A stretch of 37,463 nt of DNA from Streptacidiphilus anmyonensis (GCF_000787855.1 NZ_BBPQ01000006.1:96010-133472); one strand, 5' to 3'. Positions 24,360 to 32,619 are shown, counted from the first letter of the stretch. Numbers and translations: made by a program. Notes: a model not told the origin generated them from the sequence alone.

Positions 24360-24475
24360 TCCCCTGCCGGGCTCCGGGGTGCGAGGCGGCGCGACGGTCC
24401 ACTCGACGGCGGCGCGCGAAGCCGCGCCCGTCCGGAGCGCTCGGCAGCCGGTCCGGTCGGAGTCGGTCGGAGGCG

Positions 24476-24546
24476 ACCGCGCGGACGCGCTCGACGTCGG
24501 TGCGGTCCGGATCGGCGATGCGGGAGTCACGGCTGCCGAGGCGTCG
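24476..24546 (+). repeat. direct repeat, copy 1 (about 71 bp)
   Basis: Begins ACCGCGCGGACGCGCTCGAC and ends GGCTGCCGAGGCGTCG. The second copy at 24669-24738 differs at about six positions and one single-base gap, roughly 90% identity. Confidence 0.75.
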
Positions 24547-24668
24547 ACCTCGCGGCGGGGGCGAGTCCGGCGGGTCCGAGGGCGAGCCTGCGGGCGTGCG
24601 AAGGCGTACGGGTCCGCTCGATCGGGGCGGCTTTCCGCTCCGGTCGGCCGCTGATCCGGCCGGGGGCC

Positions 24669-24738
24669 ACCGCGCGGAGGCGCTCGACGTCGGGCGGTCC
24701 GGATCGCCGATGCGCGACCCACGGCTGCCGAGCCGTCG
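24669..24738 (+). repeat. direct repeat, copy 2 (about 70 bp)
   Basis: Begins ACCGCGCGGAGGCGCTCGAC and ends GGCTGCCGAGCCGTCG; same orientation as copy 1, 193 bp further on. Origin unknown. Confidence 0.75.
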
Positions 24739-24803
24739 CCCACGTGGCGCAGGCGCGTCCGGGCCGTCCCGTGCGACGGGCAGCCGCTGCGCGGTGCCGG
24801 GCG

Positions 24804-25529
24804 TCAGCGCGACGTGGTCGCGTGGGTGCGGATGACGCTGCCCCAGGCGCGGGACATGGACGTCCAGACCGCGCGGAGCTGCTGCTCCGCCGCCTCGACG
24901 GAGGCGAGGGCGGCGTGCGGGTCGGCGCCGGCGGCCAGGGCCGCCGGGCCGTCGGAGGCGACCCAGGGGGCGACGTCCGCCGCGAGGACCTCCGGATGGA
25001 ACTGGACAGCCCAGGCCGCGGGACCGCTGCGGAAGGCCTGGTGGCGGCAGTCGTCGCCGGTCAGCAGCGGGGTCGCGCCCGGCGGGAGGTCGGCGATCTC
25101 GTCCCAGTGCCACTGGGCCGCCAACGCGCCGTCGGGGACGGCGCCGAGGACGGGGTCGCCCGACGCCGCCGGCAGGCGGCGCAGCGGGACGGCGCCCAGC
25201 TCCGGTGGCCGGGAGCGGCGGACGACCCTGCCGCCCAGGCAGGAGGCGGCGATCTGCGCGCCCAGACAGATGCCGAGATACGGGACGCCGCGTTCGACGG
25301 CCTCGCGGGTCAGGGTCCGCACGGCCGGAAGCCACGGCGCTGCCGCGTCGTCGTCGCAGTTGGGCGCGCCGCCGAGCACCAGCAGGGCGTCGTGGTCGGC
25401 CAGCGTGGCCGGCAGCGGCCGACCCGCCCACGGGTGCCGTAGGTCGAGGCGGAAGCCGTCCGCCTCCAGCGCCGCGCCGACGAGACCGGGGCCGGTGCCG
25501 TCCTCGTGCTGGACCACCAGGATGTCCAC
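24804..25529 (-). CDS. type 1 glutamine amidotransferase
   Basis: A 241-residue class I glutamine amidotransferase. The nucleophile Cys88 lies in GICLGAQIAAS, and the His178/Glu180 pair in VQFHPEVL, so the catalytic triad is complete. Stand-alone members hydrolyse glutamine or, in some cases, gamma-glutamyl conjugates; the acceptor is not indicated here. The GTG at 25529 is chosen because MDILVVQHEDGTGPG is the family N-terminus and GGGAG lies upstream on the coding strand. Just upstream is an array of degenerate TTCGTCGG-like units (about 25541-25600). Confidence 0.92.
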   Translation of the reverse strand: MDILVVQHEDGTGPGLVGAALEADGFRLDLRHPWAGRPLPATLADHDALLVLGGAPNCDDDAAAPWLPAVRTLTREAVERGVPYLGICLGAQIAASCLGGRVVRRSRPPELGAVPLRRLPAASGDPVLGAVPDGALAAQWHWDEIADLPPGATPLLTGDDCRHQAFRSGPAAWAVQFHPEVLAADVAPWVASDGPAALAAGADPHAALASVEAAEQQLRAVWTSMSRAWGSVIRTHATTSR

Positions 25530-25747
25530 TGCGCTCCCGACTCGACGAACCCGACGAAATCCGACCGAACGCCACCGAATACGACTCAACCCGATAGGGC
25601 GATGATCTGCTGATCGACTTCCCCCGCGTCGACCCTCCCATGCCTGCGGGCCGATACGCGCCCTATTCGTACAACTTGGCACGGTTTTGGCGGTGACCTC
25701 GGGCGATTGACCGAGAAGGTCGTTAGCGGATCGAATGATCAGCCGGT

Positions 25748-25753
25748 TAGAGT
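25748..25753 (+). promoter_or_regulatory. -10 box for a leaderless mshC transcript
   Basis: TAGAGT lies exactly seven bases before the mshC ATG at 25761, and no Shine-Dalgarno sequence is present. A convincing -35 box at the usual distance was not seen. Confidence 0.6.
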
Positions 25754-25760
25754 CGGGACT

Positions 25761-26987
25761 ATGCATGCCTGGCCCGCTTCCGAGGTGCCCCTGCTACCAG
25801 GCAAGGGGCAGCCTCTCCGCATCCACGACACCGCGTCGGGCGAGCTGCAGACCACGACCCCCGGGCCGACCGCCCGGCTCTACGTCTGCGGCATCACCCC
25901 CTACGACGCCACCCATCTCGGCCACGCGGCCACGTACAACGCCTTCGACCTGGTGCAGCGCATCTGGTTGGACGCGGGCCACCAGATCGTGTACGTGCAG
26001 AACGTCACCGACATCGACGACCCGCTGCTGGAGCGGGCCGTCGCCACCGGCGAGGACTGGGTGGCGCTGGCGGAGCGTGAGACCGCGCTCTTCCGCGAGG
26101 ACATGACGGCGCTTCGGATGCTGCCCCCGGCCCACTACGTCGGCGCGGTCGAGTCGATCCCGCTCATCGTGCCGCTGGTCCAGGACCTGCTCGCCAAGGG
26201 CGCCGCCTACGAGCTCGACGGCGACATCTACTTCTCGACCGCCTCCGACAAGCGCTTCGGCGAGGTCTCCGGCTACGACGCCGAGACCATGCTCCGCTAC
26301 TTCGGCGAGCGTGGCGGCGACCCGGACCGTCCGGGCAAGAAGCACCGCCTCGACCCGCTGCTGTGGCTGGCGCAGCGCCCCGGCGAGCCCGCCTGGGACA
26401 CCGCGCTCGGGCACGGCCGTCCCGGTTGGCACATCGAGTGCGTGGCGATCGCGCTCCAGCACATCGGGATGGGCTTCGACATCCAGGGCGGCGGCAGCGA
26501 CCTGGTCTTCCCGCACCACGAGATGGGCGCTTCGCACGCCCAGGTGCACACCGACTCGCACCCCTACGCGAAGCAGTACGTGCACGCGGGCATGGTCGCC
26601 CTCGACGGCGAGAAGATGTCGAAGTCGCGCGGCAACCTCGTCTTCGTCTCCGCGCTGCGGCGCGACGGCGTGGACCCGGCCGCGATCCGGCTCGCGCTGC
26701 TGAACCACCACTACCGCAGCGACTGGGAGTGGACCGACGCCGACCTGCGCGGCGCGCAGGAGCGGCTGGCCCGCTGGCGCGCGGCGGTCTCCCGTCCGGA
26801 CGGCCCGGACGCGACCGCGCTGCTCGCCGAGGTCCGCGCCGCGCTCGCCGAGGACCTCGACTCGCCGCGCGCGCTCGCGGCGGTCGACGCCTGGGCGGCG
26901 CGGCAGGAGGCCGAGGGCGGCGAGGACACCGGTGCGCCGGGCCTCGTCTCGCGCCTGGTCGACGCGCTGATGGGCGTCGCGCTGTAG
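25761..26987 (+). CDS. mshC: cysteine:glucosaminyl-inositol ligase, mycothiol synthesis
   Basis: A 408-residue paralogue of cysteinyl-tRNA synthetase. It joins cysteine to glucosaminyl-inositol using ATP, the third enzyme-catalysed stage (MshC) in making mycothiol, the actinobacterial counterpart of glutathione. The class I signatures HLGH (52-55) and KMSKS (285-289) are present, as are the expected zinc ligands Cys43, Cys227 and His252. The tRNA-binding C-terminal extension of true CysRS is missing and the length fits MshC. The N-terminus [14 protein letters not shown] is typical. Its neighbours upstream (SCO1664 family, DUF3090, histidine phosphatase) commonly accompany mshC. Confidence 0.97.
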   Translation: MHAWPASEVPLLPGKGQPLRIHDTASGELQTTTPGPTARLYVCGITPYDATHLGHAATYNAFDLVQRIWLDAGHQIVYVQNVTDIDDPLLERAVATGEDWVALAERETALFREDMTALRMLPPAHYVGAVESIPLIVPLVQDLLAKGAAYELDGDIYFSTASDKRFGEVSGYDAETMLRYFGERGGDPDRPGKKHRLDPLLWLAQRPGEPAWDTALGHGRPGWHIECVAIALQHIGMGFDIQGGGSDLVFPHHEMGASHAQVHTDSHPYAKQYVHAGMVALDGEKMSKSRGNLVFVSALRRDGVDPAAIRLALLNHHYRSDWEWTDADLRGAQERLARWRAAVSRPDGPDATALLAEVRAALAEDLDSPRALAAVDAWAARQEAEGGEDTGAPGLVSRLVDALMGVAL

Positions 26988-27000
26988 TTGAACCGTCAGG

Positions 27001-27085
27001 CGCGCGGGGCCGTGACATCTGCGGCTCCGCGCGCGGGCTGTGACACTGTGCGGCTCCGCGCGGGGCTGTGACACTTGCGACGTGC
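27001..27085. repeat. tandem hairpin repeat after mshC
   Basis: Nearly three tandem units of 27-29 bp (27001-27027, 27028-27056, 27057 to about 27085), each reading CGCGCGGGGCTGTGACAC-TGCGGCTC with small changes. Neighbouring units pair as hairpins (CGCGCGGGGCCG with CGGCTCCGCGCG, one mismatch), so the array may act as a multiple terminator for mshC. No T run follows. Confidence 0.75.
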
Positions 27086-27212
27086 GCGAGCCACCACCGA
27101 CGAGCATGGCCCCGCGCGTTCGGGGCTCTCCCGCTCAGGGTGGCCTGGTGCGTCCACGCGGCGGAGCCGCACATCAGCGGAGCGCCGCGCCCCTGGCGTT
27201 CGGCAACGTCCC

Positions 27213-28382
27213 TCAGCGGGCCGGTTCCCTTTCCGGGGCCGGGTAGGTCCGGCCCTTCCAGGCCGCGCCCCGGCCGCGCCAGTGCTGGACCGCCGAGTCG
27301 ACGGTCATCAGCAGGTAGAGCCCGGCCGTGAACGGCAGCAGCAGCGCCTCGCGGGCCGGGCGGCCGTAGTAGGCGAGCATCGGACGGTAGGTGAACGTCA
27401 TCAGCGCCCACGCCGCCAGCGCGGGCAGCGCGACGAGCGGCGCGAGCGTCACGGCCCCGACGACCGTCAGCACGGGCGGGACCAGGTAGACGAGCGCCAG
27501 CCCGAGCACGGTTCCGATCAGCAGGAACACGTTGTGCCGCAGCTGCGCGTACGCGCTGCGGGAGACCATCCGCCACAGCTGGCCCAGCTCGGGGTAAGGG
27601 CGGACGCTGTCGACGCGGTCGGCCAGGCCGAGCCAGGTGCGGCCGCCGCCGCGCTTGACCAGGCGGGCCAGGTTCACGTCGTCGATCACCGCGCCGCGGA
27701 TCGCGGCCACCCCGCCCGCGCGGGCGAGCGCCTCGCGGCGCACCAGCGTGCAGCCGCCCGCGGCGGCGGCCGTGCGCGAGCCCGGCCTGTTGCTCCAGCG
27801 GAACGGGTAGAGCTGGGCGAAGAAGTAGACGAAGGCCGGCACGATCAGCTGTTCCCATCGGGTGCGGACGCTGAGCCGCGCCATCTGCGAGACCAGGTCG
27901 TAGCCTGCCCCGCTTTCGGCGGAGGCGACGAGACTCTCCAGCGAGCCCGGCTCGTGGGCGATGTCGGCGTCGGTCAGCAGCAGGTACTCGACATCCCCGG
28001 CCAGTTCGACGCCGTGCCGCAGCGCCCAGAGCTTGCCGGTCCACCCGGCGGGCGGCTCGCCGGGCGAGGTGACGGTCAGCGGCAGCGCGCCGGGCGCCGC
28101 GCCGAGCCTGCGGGCGAGGTCGCCGGTGCCGTCGGTGCTGCCGTCGTCGACCAGGATGATCCGCGCCTCGCCCGCGTAGCGCTGGGCGAGCAGCGACGGG
28201 AGGCTGAGCGGCAGCACCTCCGCCTCGTCGCGGGCCGGGACGACGACCGCCACGGGCGGCCGCGTCCCGTCCGCGTCACGGGGCGGCAGTCGCACGTCGG
28301 TGCGCCAGAAGCCGCCCTGGCAGAAGGTCAGCCAGAGCCAGGCGAGCAGGGACAGGCACGCGATCGAGGTCAGCACCGTCAC
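27213..28382 (-). CDS. hpnB: HpnB-like family 2 glycosyltransferase
   Basis: A 389-residue membrane glycosyltransferase. An N-terminal membrane segment (residues 1-20) is followed by a GT2 domain with VAVVVPARDEAEVLPLSL, LVDDGSTDGT and the metal-binding LLTDADIAH, then RTAAAAGGCTLVRREAL and GAVIDDVNLARLV, and two or three C-terminal membrane helices from about 295. These blocks match HpnB, the glycosyltransferase often found with hopanoid genes. No squalene-hopene cyclase or other hopanoid gene is in the window, so its role here is open. The start is GTG at 28382; sequence beyond is not family-like. Confidence 0.87.
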   Translation of the reverse strand: MTVLTSIACLSLLAWLWLTFCQGGFWRTDVRLPPRDADGTRPPVAVVVPARDEAEVLPLSLPSLLAQRYAGEARIILVDDGSTDGTGDLARRLGAAPGALPLTVTSPGEPPAGWTGKLWALRHGVELAGDVEYLLLTDADIAHEPGSLESLVASAESGAGYDLVSQMARLSVRTRWEQLIVPAFVYFFAQLYPFRWSNRPGSRTAAAAGGCTLVRREALARAGGVAAIRGAVIDDVNLARLVKRGGGRTWLGLADRVDSVRPYPELGQLWRMVSRSAYAQLRHNVFLLIGTVLGLALVYLVPPVLTVVGAVTLAPLVALPALAAWALMTFTYRPMLAYYGRPAREALLLPFTAGLYLLMTVDSAVQHWRGRGAAWKGRTYPAPEREPAR

Positions 28383-28405
28383 GCGCGCGAGTATGCCAGC
28401 TCGGG

Positions 28406-28530
28406 TCAGGCGGCGAGGGACACCTGAGTGCCGGGCGCGGCGCCCTGGGAGGCGTCGACGACCAGGTTGAGCTCCTTCTGATCCTTGAGACGGGCGGCGC
28501 TCAGCGTTCCAGCTGGGTGGAGAGCCCGTC
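28406..28530 (-). pseudogene. possible C-terminal remnant of an unknown gene
   Basis: On the minus strand a short stretch reads ARLKDQKELNLVVDASQGAA and ends PGTQVSLAA before a stop at 28406, with balanced amino acids and typical third-position G/C. In the adjoining frame NVADGLSTQLER ends at 28501. Both look like real protein rather than shadow sequence, but they lie in different frames and nothing upstream continues them. I suggest a decayed gene end; the family is not recognised. Confidence 0.3.
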
Positions 28531-28604
28531 GGCGACGTTCCCGGAACGTGATCTTGGTGTGCCCGGAAAGGACACCTCTGGCCGGGGTGGCGGCTGCCGT
28601 CGGG

Positions 28605-29024
28605 TCAGGCGGTGGTCGTGGCCGCGGCGCTGCGGTATTCCTCCTCGGTGACGTGCTCCACCCAGTCGACGTCGGGGATGTCGGGGTCGCCGGAGGCCTC
28701 GGAGATGGCGAGATGCTCCATGAAGGCGTCCGGGGCGGCGCCGTGCCAGTGCCATTCGCCGGGCGGGGTGTGGACGGTGTCGCCGGCGCGCAGCACGACG
28801 ACCTTGCCGTCACGGGTGGCGACCAGCCCCGTCCCGGACACGCAGTGCAGGGTCTGGCCGACGGCGTGCCGGTGCCAGGCGGTGCGGGCGCACGGCGCGA
28901 AGCGGACCAGGCCGACGGTCAGCCGGGAGGGTGCGGTGCCGACGGCGAGCATGTCCAGCCAGGCGTCGCCGGTGAACCGCTCGGCCGGGAGCTTCGAGGT
29001 GGACTGCCGTTGCAGGTGTTCCAT
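28605..29024 (-). CDS. cupin, manganese hydroxynitrile-lyase-like
   Basis: A 139-residue single-domain cupin. Metal ligands His51, His53, Gln57 and His92 plus His94 and His104 are all present (TAWHRHAVGQTLH and PGEWHWHGAAP). Their spacing is the same as in the Granulicella cupin hydroxynitrile lyase (ligands 53, 55, 59, 94 and catalytic 106), and the C-terminal VDWVEHVTEEEYR also matches that group. Such proteins bind Mn(II) and form or cleave cyanohydrins in vitro; their physiological role in bacteria is unclear. AAAGGAA precedes the ATG. It lies 26 bp downstream of the truncated aldo/keto reductase, with which it was probably co-transcribed. Confidence 0.88.
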   Translation of the reverse strand: MEHLQRQSTSKLPAERFTGDAWLDMLAVGTAPSRLTVGLVRFAPCARTAWHRHAVGQTLHCVSGTGLVATRDGKVVVLRAGDTVHTPPGEWHWHGAAPDAFMEHLAISEASGDPDIPDVDWVEHVTEEEYRSAAATTTA

Positions 29025-29050
29025 GGTCGTTCCTTTTCGGTGCAGGTGGG

Positions 29051-29545
29051 TCAGGCTTCGGGGATGGCGCGGCCGTAGGCCTGCAACGTGACGTCTTCGG
29101 GCTCGGGGCCTCCGCGGCGCCCGGTGTCCAGGGCGTCCAGCGCCGCCAGTTGGTCCGGGCCGAGGTCGAAGCCGAACACGTCGACGTTCCCGGCGATCCG
29201 TCGGGGCCGCACGGACTTCGGGATGGCGGAGCGCCCCTGTGGCAGATGCCAGCGCAGCATCACCTGGGCCGGGGTCCTGCCGTGTGCGGCGGCGACGGCG
29301 GCGATGGTCGGGTCGTCGAAGGCGCTGGTGCCAGTCCCGCGGTACCTGGTGATGCCGCCGATCGGTGACCACGCCTGGTTGATGATGCCGTGCTCGTCGC
29401 CGAAGTCGAGGACGGCGCGCTGCTGGAAGTAGGGGTGGATCTCCAACTGGTTGACGGCGGGGACGACCGAGGCCGTGTCGAGGAGCGCGGTCAGGTGGTC
29501 GACCATGAAGTTGCTGACGCCGATGGCCCGGACCCGCGACCGGTC
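29051..29545 (-). pseudogene. aldo/keto reductase, N-terminal part missing
   Basis: The C-terminal half of an aldo/keto reductase: RVRAIGVSNFMVDHLTALLD, VPAVNQLEIHPYFQQRAVLD, LRWHLPQGRSAIPKSVRP and DTGRRGGPEPEDVTLQAYG are well conserved. Family similarity begins abruptly at about 29536. The first 130 or so residues, which carry the catalytic Asp, Tyr, Lys and His, are absent; the sequence before the break (frame open to 29650) does not match the family. Without the tetrad it cannot be active. It once probably faced the XRE regulator at 29785. The deletion end point lies between 29536 and 29780. Confidence 0.83.
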
Positions 29546-29784
29546 CGATGCGGCCCACAAGGACGTGGTGCCTGGGTCCCCTCCAGCCAACCGCGTACCC
29601 GCACACAGGTGGGAGTCACCGCTCTTCCAGGTAACGGCAGTACCTCGCACGCCCTGGCCGACGCATCTACCGTGAAGGAGCCGGCACCGGATGCACGCCG
29701 ATCACAAGGAGTCACCCGTGCCCGCTTCCTGCCCGACAGCGCCCGGCGGCTGCGCGCCACCGAGGAAGTCTTCGAGATCTGATC

Positions 29785-30682
29785 ATGACTGACACCAACC
29801 GGACCGACCTGGCCGCCGAGGTCCGCGAGTTCCTGAGCACCCGACGGGCGCGAATCACCCCGGAGCAGGCCGGACTGCCCGTCTACGGCGGAAACCGTCG
29901 CGTCACCGGCCTGCGCCGGGAGGAGGTGGCGCTGCTCGCGGGAGTCAGCGTGGACTACTACATCAGGCTCGAACGCGGAAACCTCAGCGGCGCCTCGGAC
30001 TCCGTACTCGACGCCCTCGCCCACGCGCTGCAGCTCAACGAGGCCGAACGCACCCACCTCTACGACCTCGCGCGCGCGTCCCACCCCTCCAGCCGACGCC
30101 GCACGGTGACCGCCTCCCGTGTGCGGCCGACGTTCCTCCGGCTTCTCGACTCGATGACCGACGTGCCGGCCTACGTGCGCAACGCACGGCTTCGACATCC
30201 TCGCCGCCAACACGCTCGGCCGGGCGCTGTACGCGCCCGTCTTCGACTCCCCGCTGTTCGCCCAGCGAGGGCCCGCCAACACCGCCCGCTTCCTCTTCCT
30301 GGACCCTGCGGGCCAGGACTTCTGGACCGACTGGGACAAGGCTGCCGACGACTCCGTCGCCTTCCTGCGGTCCGAGACGGGCCGGGCGCCCCAGGACAGG
30401 GCGCTGACCGACCTGGTCGGGGAGCTCACCACCAGGAGCGAGGACTTCGCCCGCCGGTGGGCCCGCCATGACGTGAAGATCCACCGCTCCGGCGTGAAGC
30501 GCCTCCACCACCCGCTGGTCGGCGATCTCGCGCTGCCCTACGAGGCGATGGACCTTCCGGCCGATCCCGGGCTGCGCCTCAACTTCTACAGCCCCGAACC
30601 GGACTCACCGGAGCGGGAGGCGCTCGGCCTGCTCGCCAGCTGGGCCGCCGCCGGCACGGTCGTGCCCTCGCGCGACCACTGA
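29785..30682 (+). pseudogene. XRE-type regulator with MmyB-like domain, broken by a +1 frameshift
   Basis: The gene starts MTDTNRTDLAAEVREFLS at ATG 29785 with a helix-turn-helix (GLRREEVALLAGVSVDYYIR) and should continue into a MmyB-like ligand domain. At about 30190 one extra C shifts the frame: without it the codons read AAC GCA CGG TTC GAC ATC, giving the family sequence VRNARFDILAANTLGRALY. After the shift the second frame stays open and conserved (FLFLDPAGQDFW, LNFYSPEPDSPE) to the stop at 30680-30682. Both halves have normal codon use, so the change is recent or a sequencing error. Read as it stands, the first frame would make a protein of up to 228 residues with an arginine-rich tail. 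Confidence 0.88.
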
Positions 30683-30721
30683 CGCACCGCGACCACTGAC
30701 CCACCGCAACCACTGACGCAC
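30671..30721. repeat. 17-bp tandem repeat, three copies
   Basis: CGCGACCACTGACGCAC (30671-30687), CGCGACCACTGACCCAC (30688-30704) and CGCAACCACTGACGCAC (30705-30721). The first copy contains the stop of the regulator frame and the last runs into the AAGGAG of the next gene, so the array fills the whole spacer. Confidence 0.9.
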
Positions 30722-30731
30722 AAGGAGAACC

Positions 30732-31751
30732 ATGCAGTACCGACCACTCGGCCGCACGGGCGTCCAGGTCAGCCCGCTCTGCCTGGGCGCGATGATGTTC
30801 GGCCCCTGGGGCAACAGTGACGAAGCCGAATCGGTGCGGATCATCCACCGCGCCCTCGACGCAGGCGTCAACTTCCTCGACACCGCGGACGTGTACTCCG
30901 GCGGGGTCTCGGAGGAGATCGTCGGCATGGCCCTCAAGGGCCGACGCGACGACGTGGTCCTGGCGACCAAGTTCTTCATGCCGATGAGCCAGGACGACCC
31001 CAACGCCCGGGGAGGCTCGCGCCGCTGGATCATCCGCGAGGTCGAGAACTCCCTGCGGCGCCTGGGCACCGACTACATCGACCTCTACCAGGTCCACCGC
31101 CCCAGCCCCGACACCGACGTCGCCGAGACCCTCGGCGCCCTGTCCGACCTGGTGCACCAGGGCAAGATCCGTTACCTCGGTTCCTCGTCCTACTCCGGCT
31201 CCCAGATCGTCGAAGCCCAGTGGGTCGCCCGCGAGCGCCGTCTGGAGCGGTTCGTCACCGAGCAGCCGCCGTACTCGATTCTGGTCCGCGGCATCGAGGA
31301 GGACGTGCTGCCCACCGTGCGCCGTCACGGCATGGGCGCCCTGACCTACAGCCCGCTCGCCGGTGGCTGGCTCTCGGGCCGGTACCGCAAGGACGCCGCC
31401 TCCGGACCGGCCTCCGCGGCGCGCCCGCAGGCCCGCTTCGACATGAGCAGTCCGGCCAACCAGCGCAAGCTCGACGCCGTGGAACAGCTCGCCGTCCTCG
31501 CCGAGAAGGCCGGACTGTCCCTGATCGAGCTGGCCGTCGCCTTCGTCGTCAACCACCCCGGCGTCACCTCGGCGATCATCGGGCCCCGTACCATCGAACA
31601 GCTCGAAGGCTTCCTCCCCGCAGCGGAGGTCACCCTGGCAGCCGACGTGCTCGACCGCATCGACGAGATCGTGGCTCCGGGAGTGACGGTCAACCCCGCC
31701 GACAACAGCTACGGCGACGTCGAACTGCGGGCCGAGCGACGACGCCGCTGA
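30732..31751 (+). CDS. aldo/keto reductase
   Basis: A complete 339-residue aldo/keto reductase. The catalytic Asp and Tyr are in FLDTADVYSGG, Lys in VLATKFFM and His in LYQVHRPSPD; NADPH-binding parts SPLAGGWLSGRYRKD and AIIGPRTIEQLEGF are intact. It belongs to the YajO/Tas-like group of broad reductases. ATG 30732 has AAGGAG five bases upstream. It directly follows the frameshifted regulator and was probably its target; 17-bp repeats fill the spacer. Substrate unknown. Confidence 0.95.
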   Translation: MQYRPLGRTGVQVSPLCLGAMMFGPWGNSDEAESVRIIHRALDAGVNFLDTADVYSGGVSEEIVGMALKGRRDDVVLATKFFMPMSQDDPNARGGSRRWIIREVENSLRRLGTDYIDLYQVHRPSPDTDVAETLGALSDLVHQGKIRYLGSSSYSGSQIVEAQWVARERRLERFVTEQPPYSILVRGIEEDVLPTVRRHGMGALTYSPLAGGWLSGRYRKDAASGPASAARPQARFDMSSPANQRKLDAVEQLAVLAEKAGLSLIELAVAFVVNHPGVTSAIIGPRTIEQLEGFLPAAEVTLAADVLDRIDEIVAPGVTVNPADNSYGDVELRAERRRR

Positions 31752-31860
31752 GACCCCGCCGGGGGTCGCCGCATAGACTTGCGCTCGTTGGTGTCCGGCA
31801 AAGCGCTTTCCGATGGCTTTCCGCTGGTCAGAGGTGAGCAACGGAGGTGCAGCGAAAGCC

Positions 31861-32619
31861 GTGAAGATCGCACTGATGGACTCCGGTATCGGCCTGCTCC
31901 CCGCGGCTGCCGCCCTGCGTGCGCTGCGTCCCGACGCCGACCTCGTGCTGTCGCAGGACCCCGACGGGATGCCCTGGGGCCCGCGCGCCAATGACGACAT
32001 CGTCGCGCACGCCCTGGCCGTGGCCCGCGCCGCGGCCGAGCAGAAGCCGGACGCGCTGGTGGTCGCGTGCAACACCGCGTCCGTCCACGCGCTGGAGGCG
32101 ATCCGCGCGGAGCTGGAGCCAGACGTCCCCGTGATCGGCACCGTGCCCGCGATCAAGCCCGCCGCCGCGGACGGCGGCGCCGTCGCGATCTGGGCCACCC
32201 CGGCCACCACCGGCAGCGCCTACCAGCGCGGCCTGATCCGCGACTTCGCCTCGGGCGCGGACGTGGCCGAGATCCCCTGCCCGGGGCTGGCCGACGCGGT
32301 CGAGTACGCCCGGCCGGAGCAGATCGCCGAGATCGTCGCGGCCGCCGCGGCGCAGACCCCGGCCGGTACCCGCGCGCTCGTTCTGGGCTGCACGCACTAC
32401 GAGCTGCTGGCCGCCGAGATCGCCGCCGCGCTGGCCGACTCCTGCCCGCGGCTCGAACTCTTCGGCTCGGCTCGCGCCGTCGTCGAACAGGCGCTGCGCC
32501 GCGCCCGGCCGCTGCGCGAGACCGGCGAGGGCACCCTCACCGTCCTGCGCAGCGGACGCGAGGAGCCGCTCCCCGCCGCGGCCCTCGCCTACCCCGAGGG
32601 CCGCGCGCTGCTGGCATAG
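31861..32619 (+). CDS. aspartate/glutamate racemase family protein
   Basis: About 252 residues. The two catalytic cysteines of cofactor-independent amino-acid racemases are present: Cys70 in VVACNTASVHALE and Cys177 in LVLGCTHYELL, and the conserved start KIALMDSGIGLLP provides the Asp7-Ser8 pair. It resembles glutamate racemase (MurI), which makes D-glutamate for peptidoglycan, but the N-terminal motif and length suggest a side branch, so I give no symbol. GTG 31861 fits the family start; GTG 31834 and ATG 31813 are in frame and closer to better-placed ribosome signals. Confidence 0.87.
   Translation: MKIALMDSGIGLLPAAAALRALRPDADLVLSQDPDGMPWGPRANDDIVAHALAVARAAAEQKPDALVVACNTASVHALEAIRAELEPDVPVIGTVPAIKPAAADGGAVAIWATPATTGSAYQRGLIRDFASGADVAEIPCPGLADAVEYARPEQIAEIVAAAAAQTPAGTRALVLGCTHYELLAAEIAAALADSCPRLELFGSARAVVEQALRRARPLRETGEGTLTVLRSGREEPLPAAALAYPEGRALLA

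Larger units (their letters stand above)
24360..24803. other. non-coding stretch with an internal direct repeat
   Basis: About 444 bp without a credible gene between converging genes. Long open frames on both strands are rich in Arg, Ser and Pro and match no family. The stretch contains two copies of a 70-bp sequence (24476-24546 and 24669-24738). No terminator with a T run is evident. Confidence 0.55.

Noticed and set aside
23235-25641. Minus-strand frames running through 24360-24803 with repeated Asp-Pro-Asp-Arg segments
   Set aside because: The apparent protein repeat simply reflects the 70-bp DNA repeat; composition is Arg/Ser/Pro-heavy and no family matches.
29718-29791. A 24-codon frame from GTG 29718 with a good AAGGAG, overlapping the XRE start
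   Set aside because: Very short, cysteine/proline-rich, unmatched; possibly a leftover of the deleted reductase region, but not supportable as a gene.
30473-30682. A separate 69-residue gene beginning MKIHRSGVKRLHH
   Set aside because: It is the C-terminal end of the frameshifted XRE regulator, continuous with conserved sequence upstream in the same frame.
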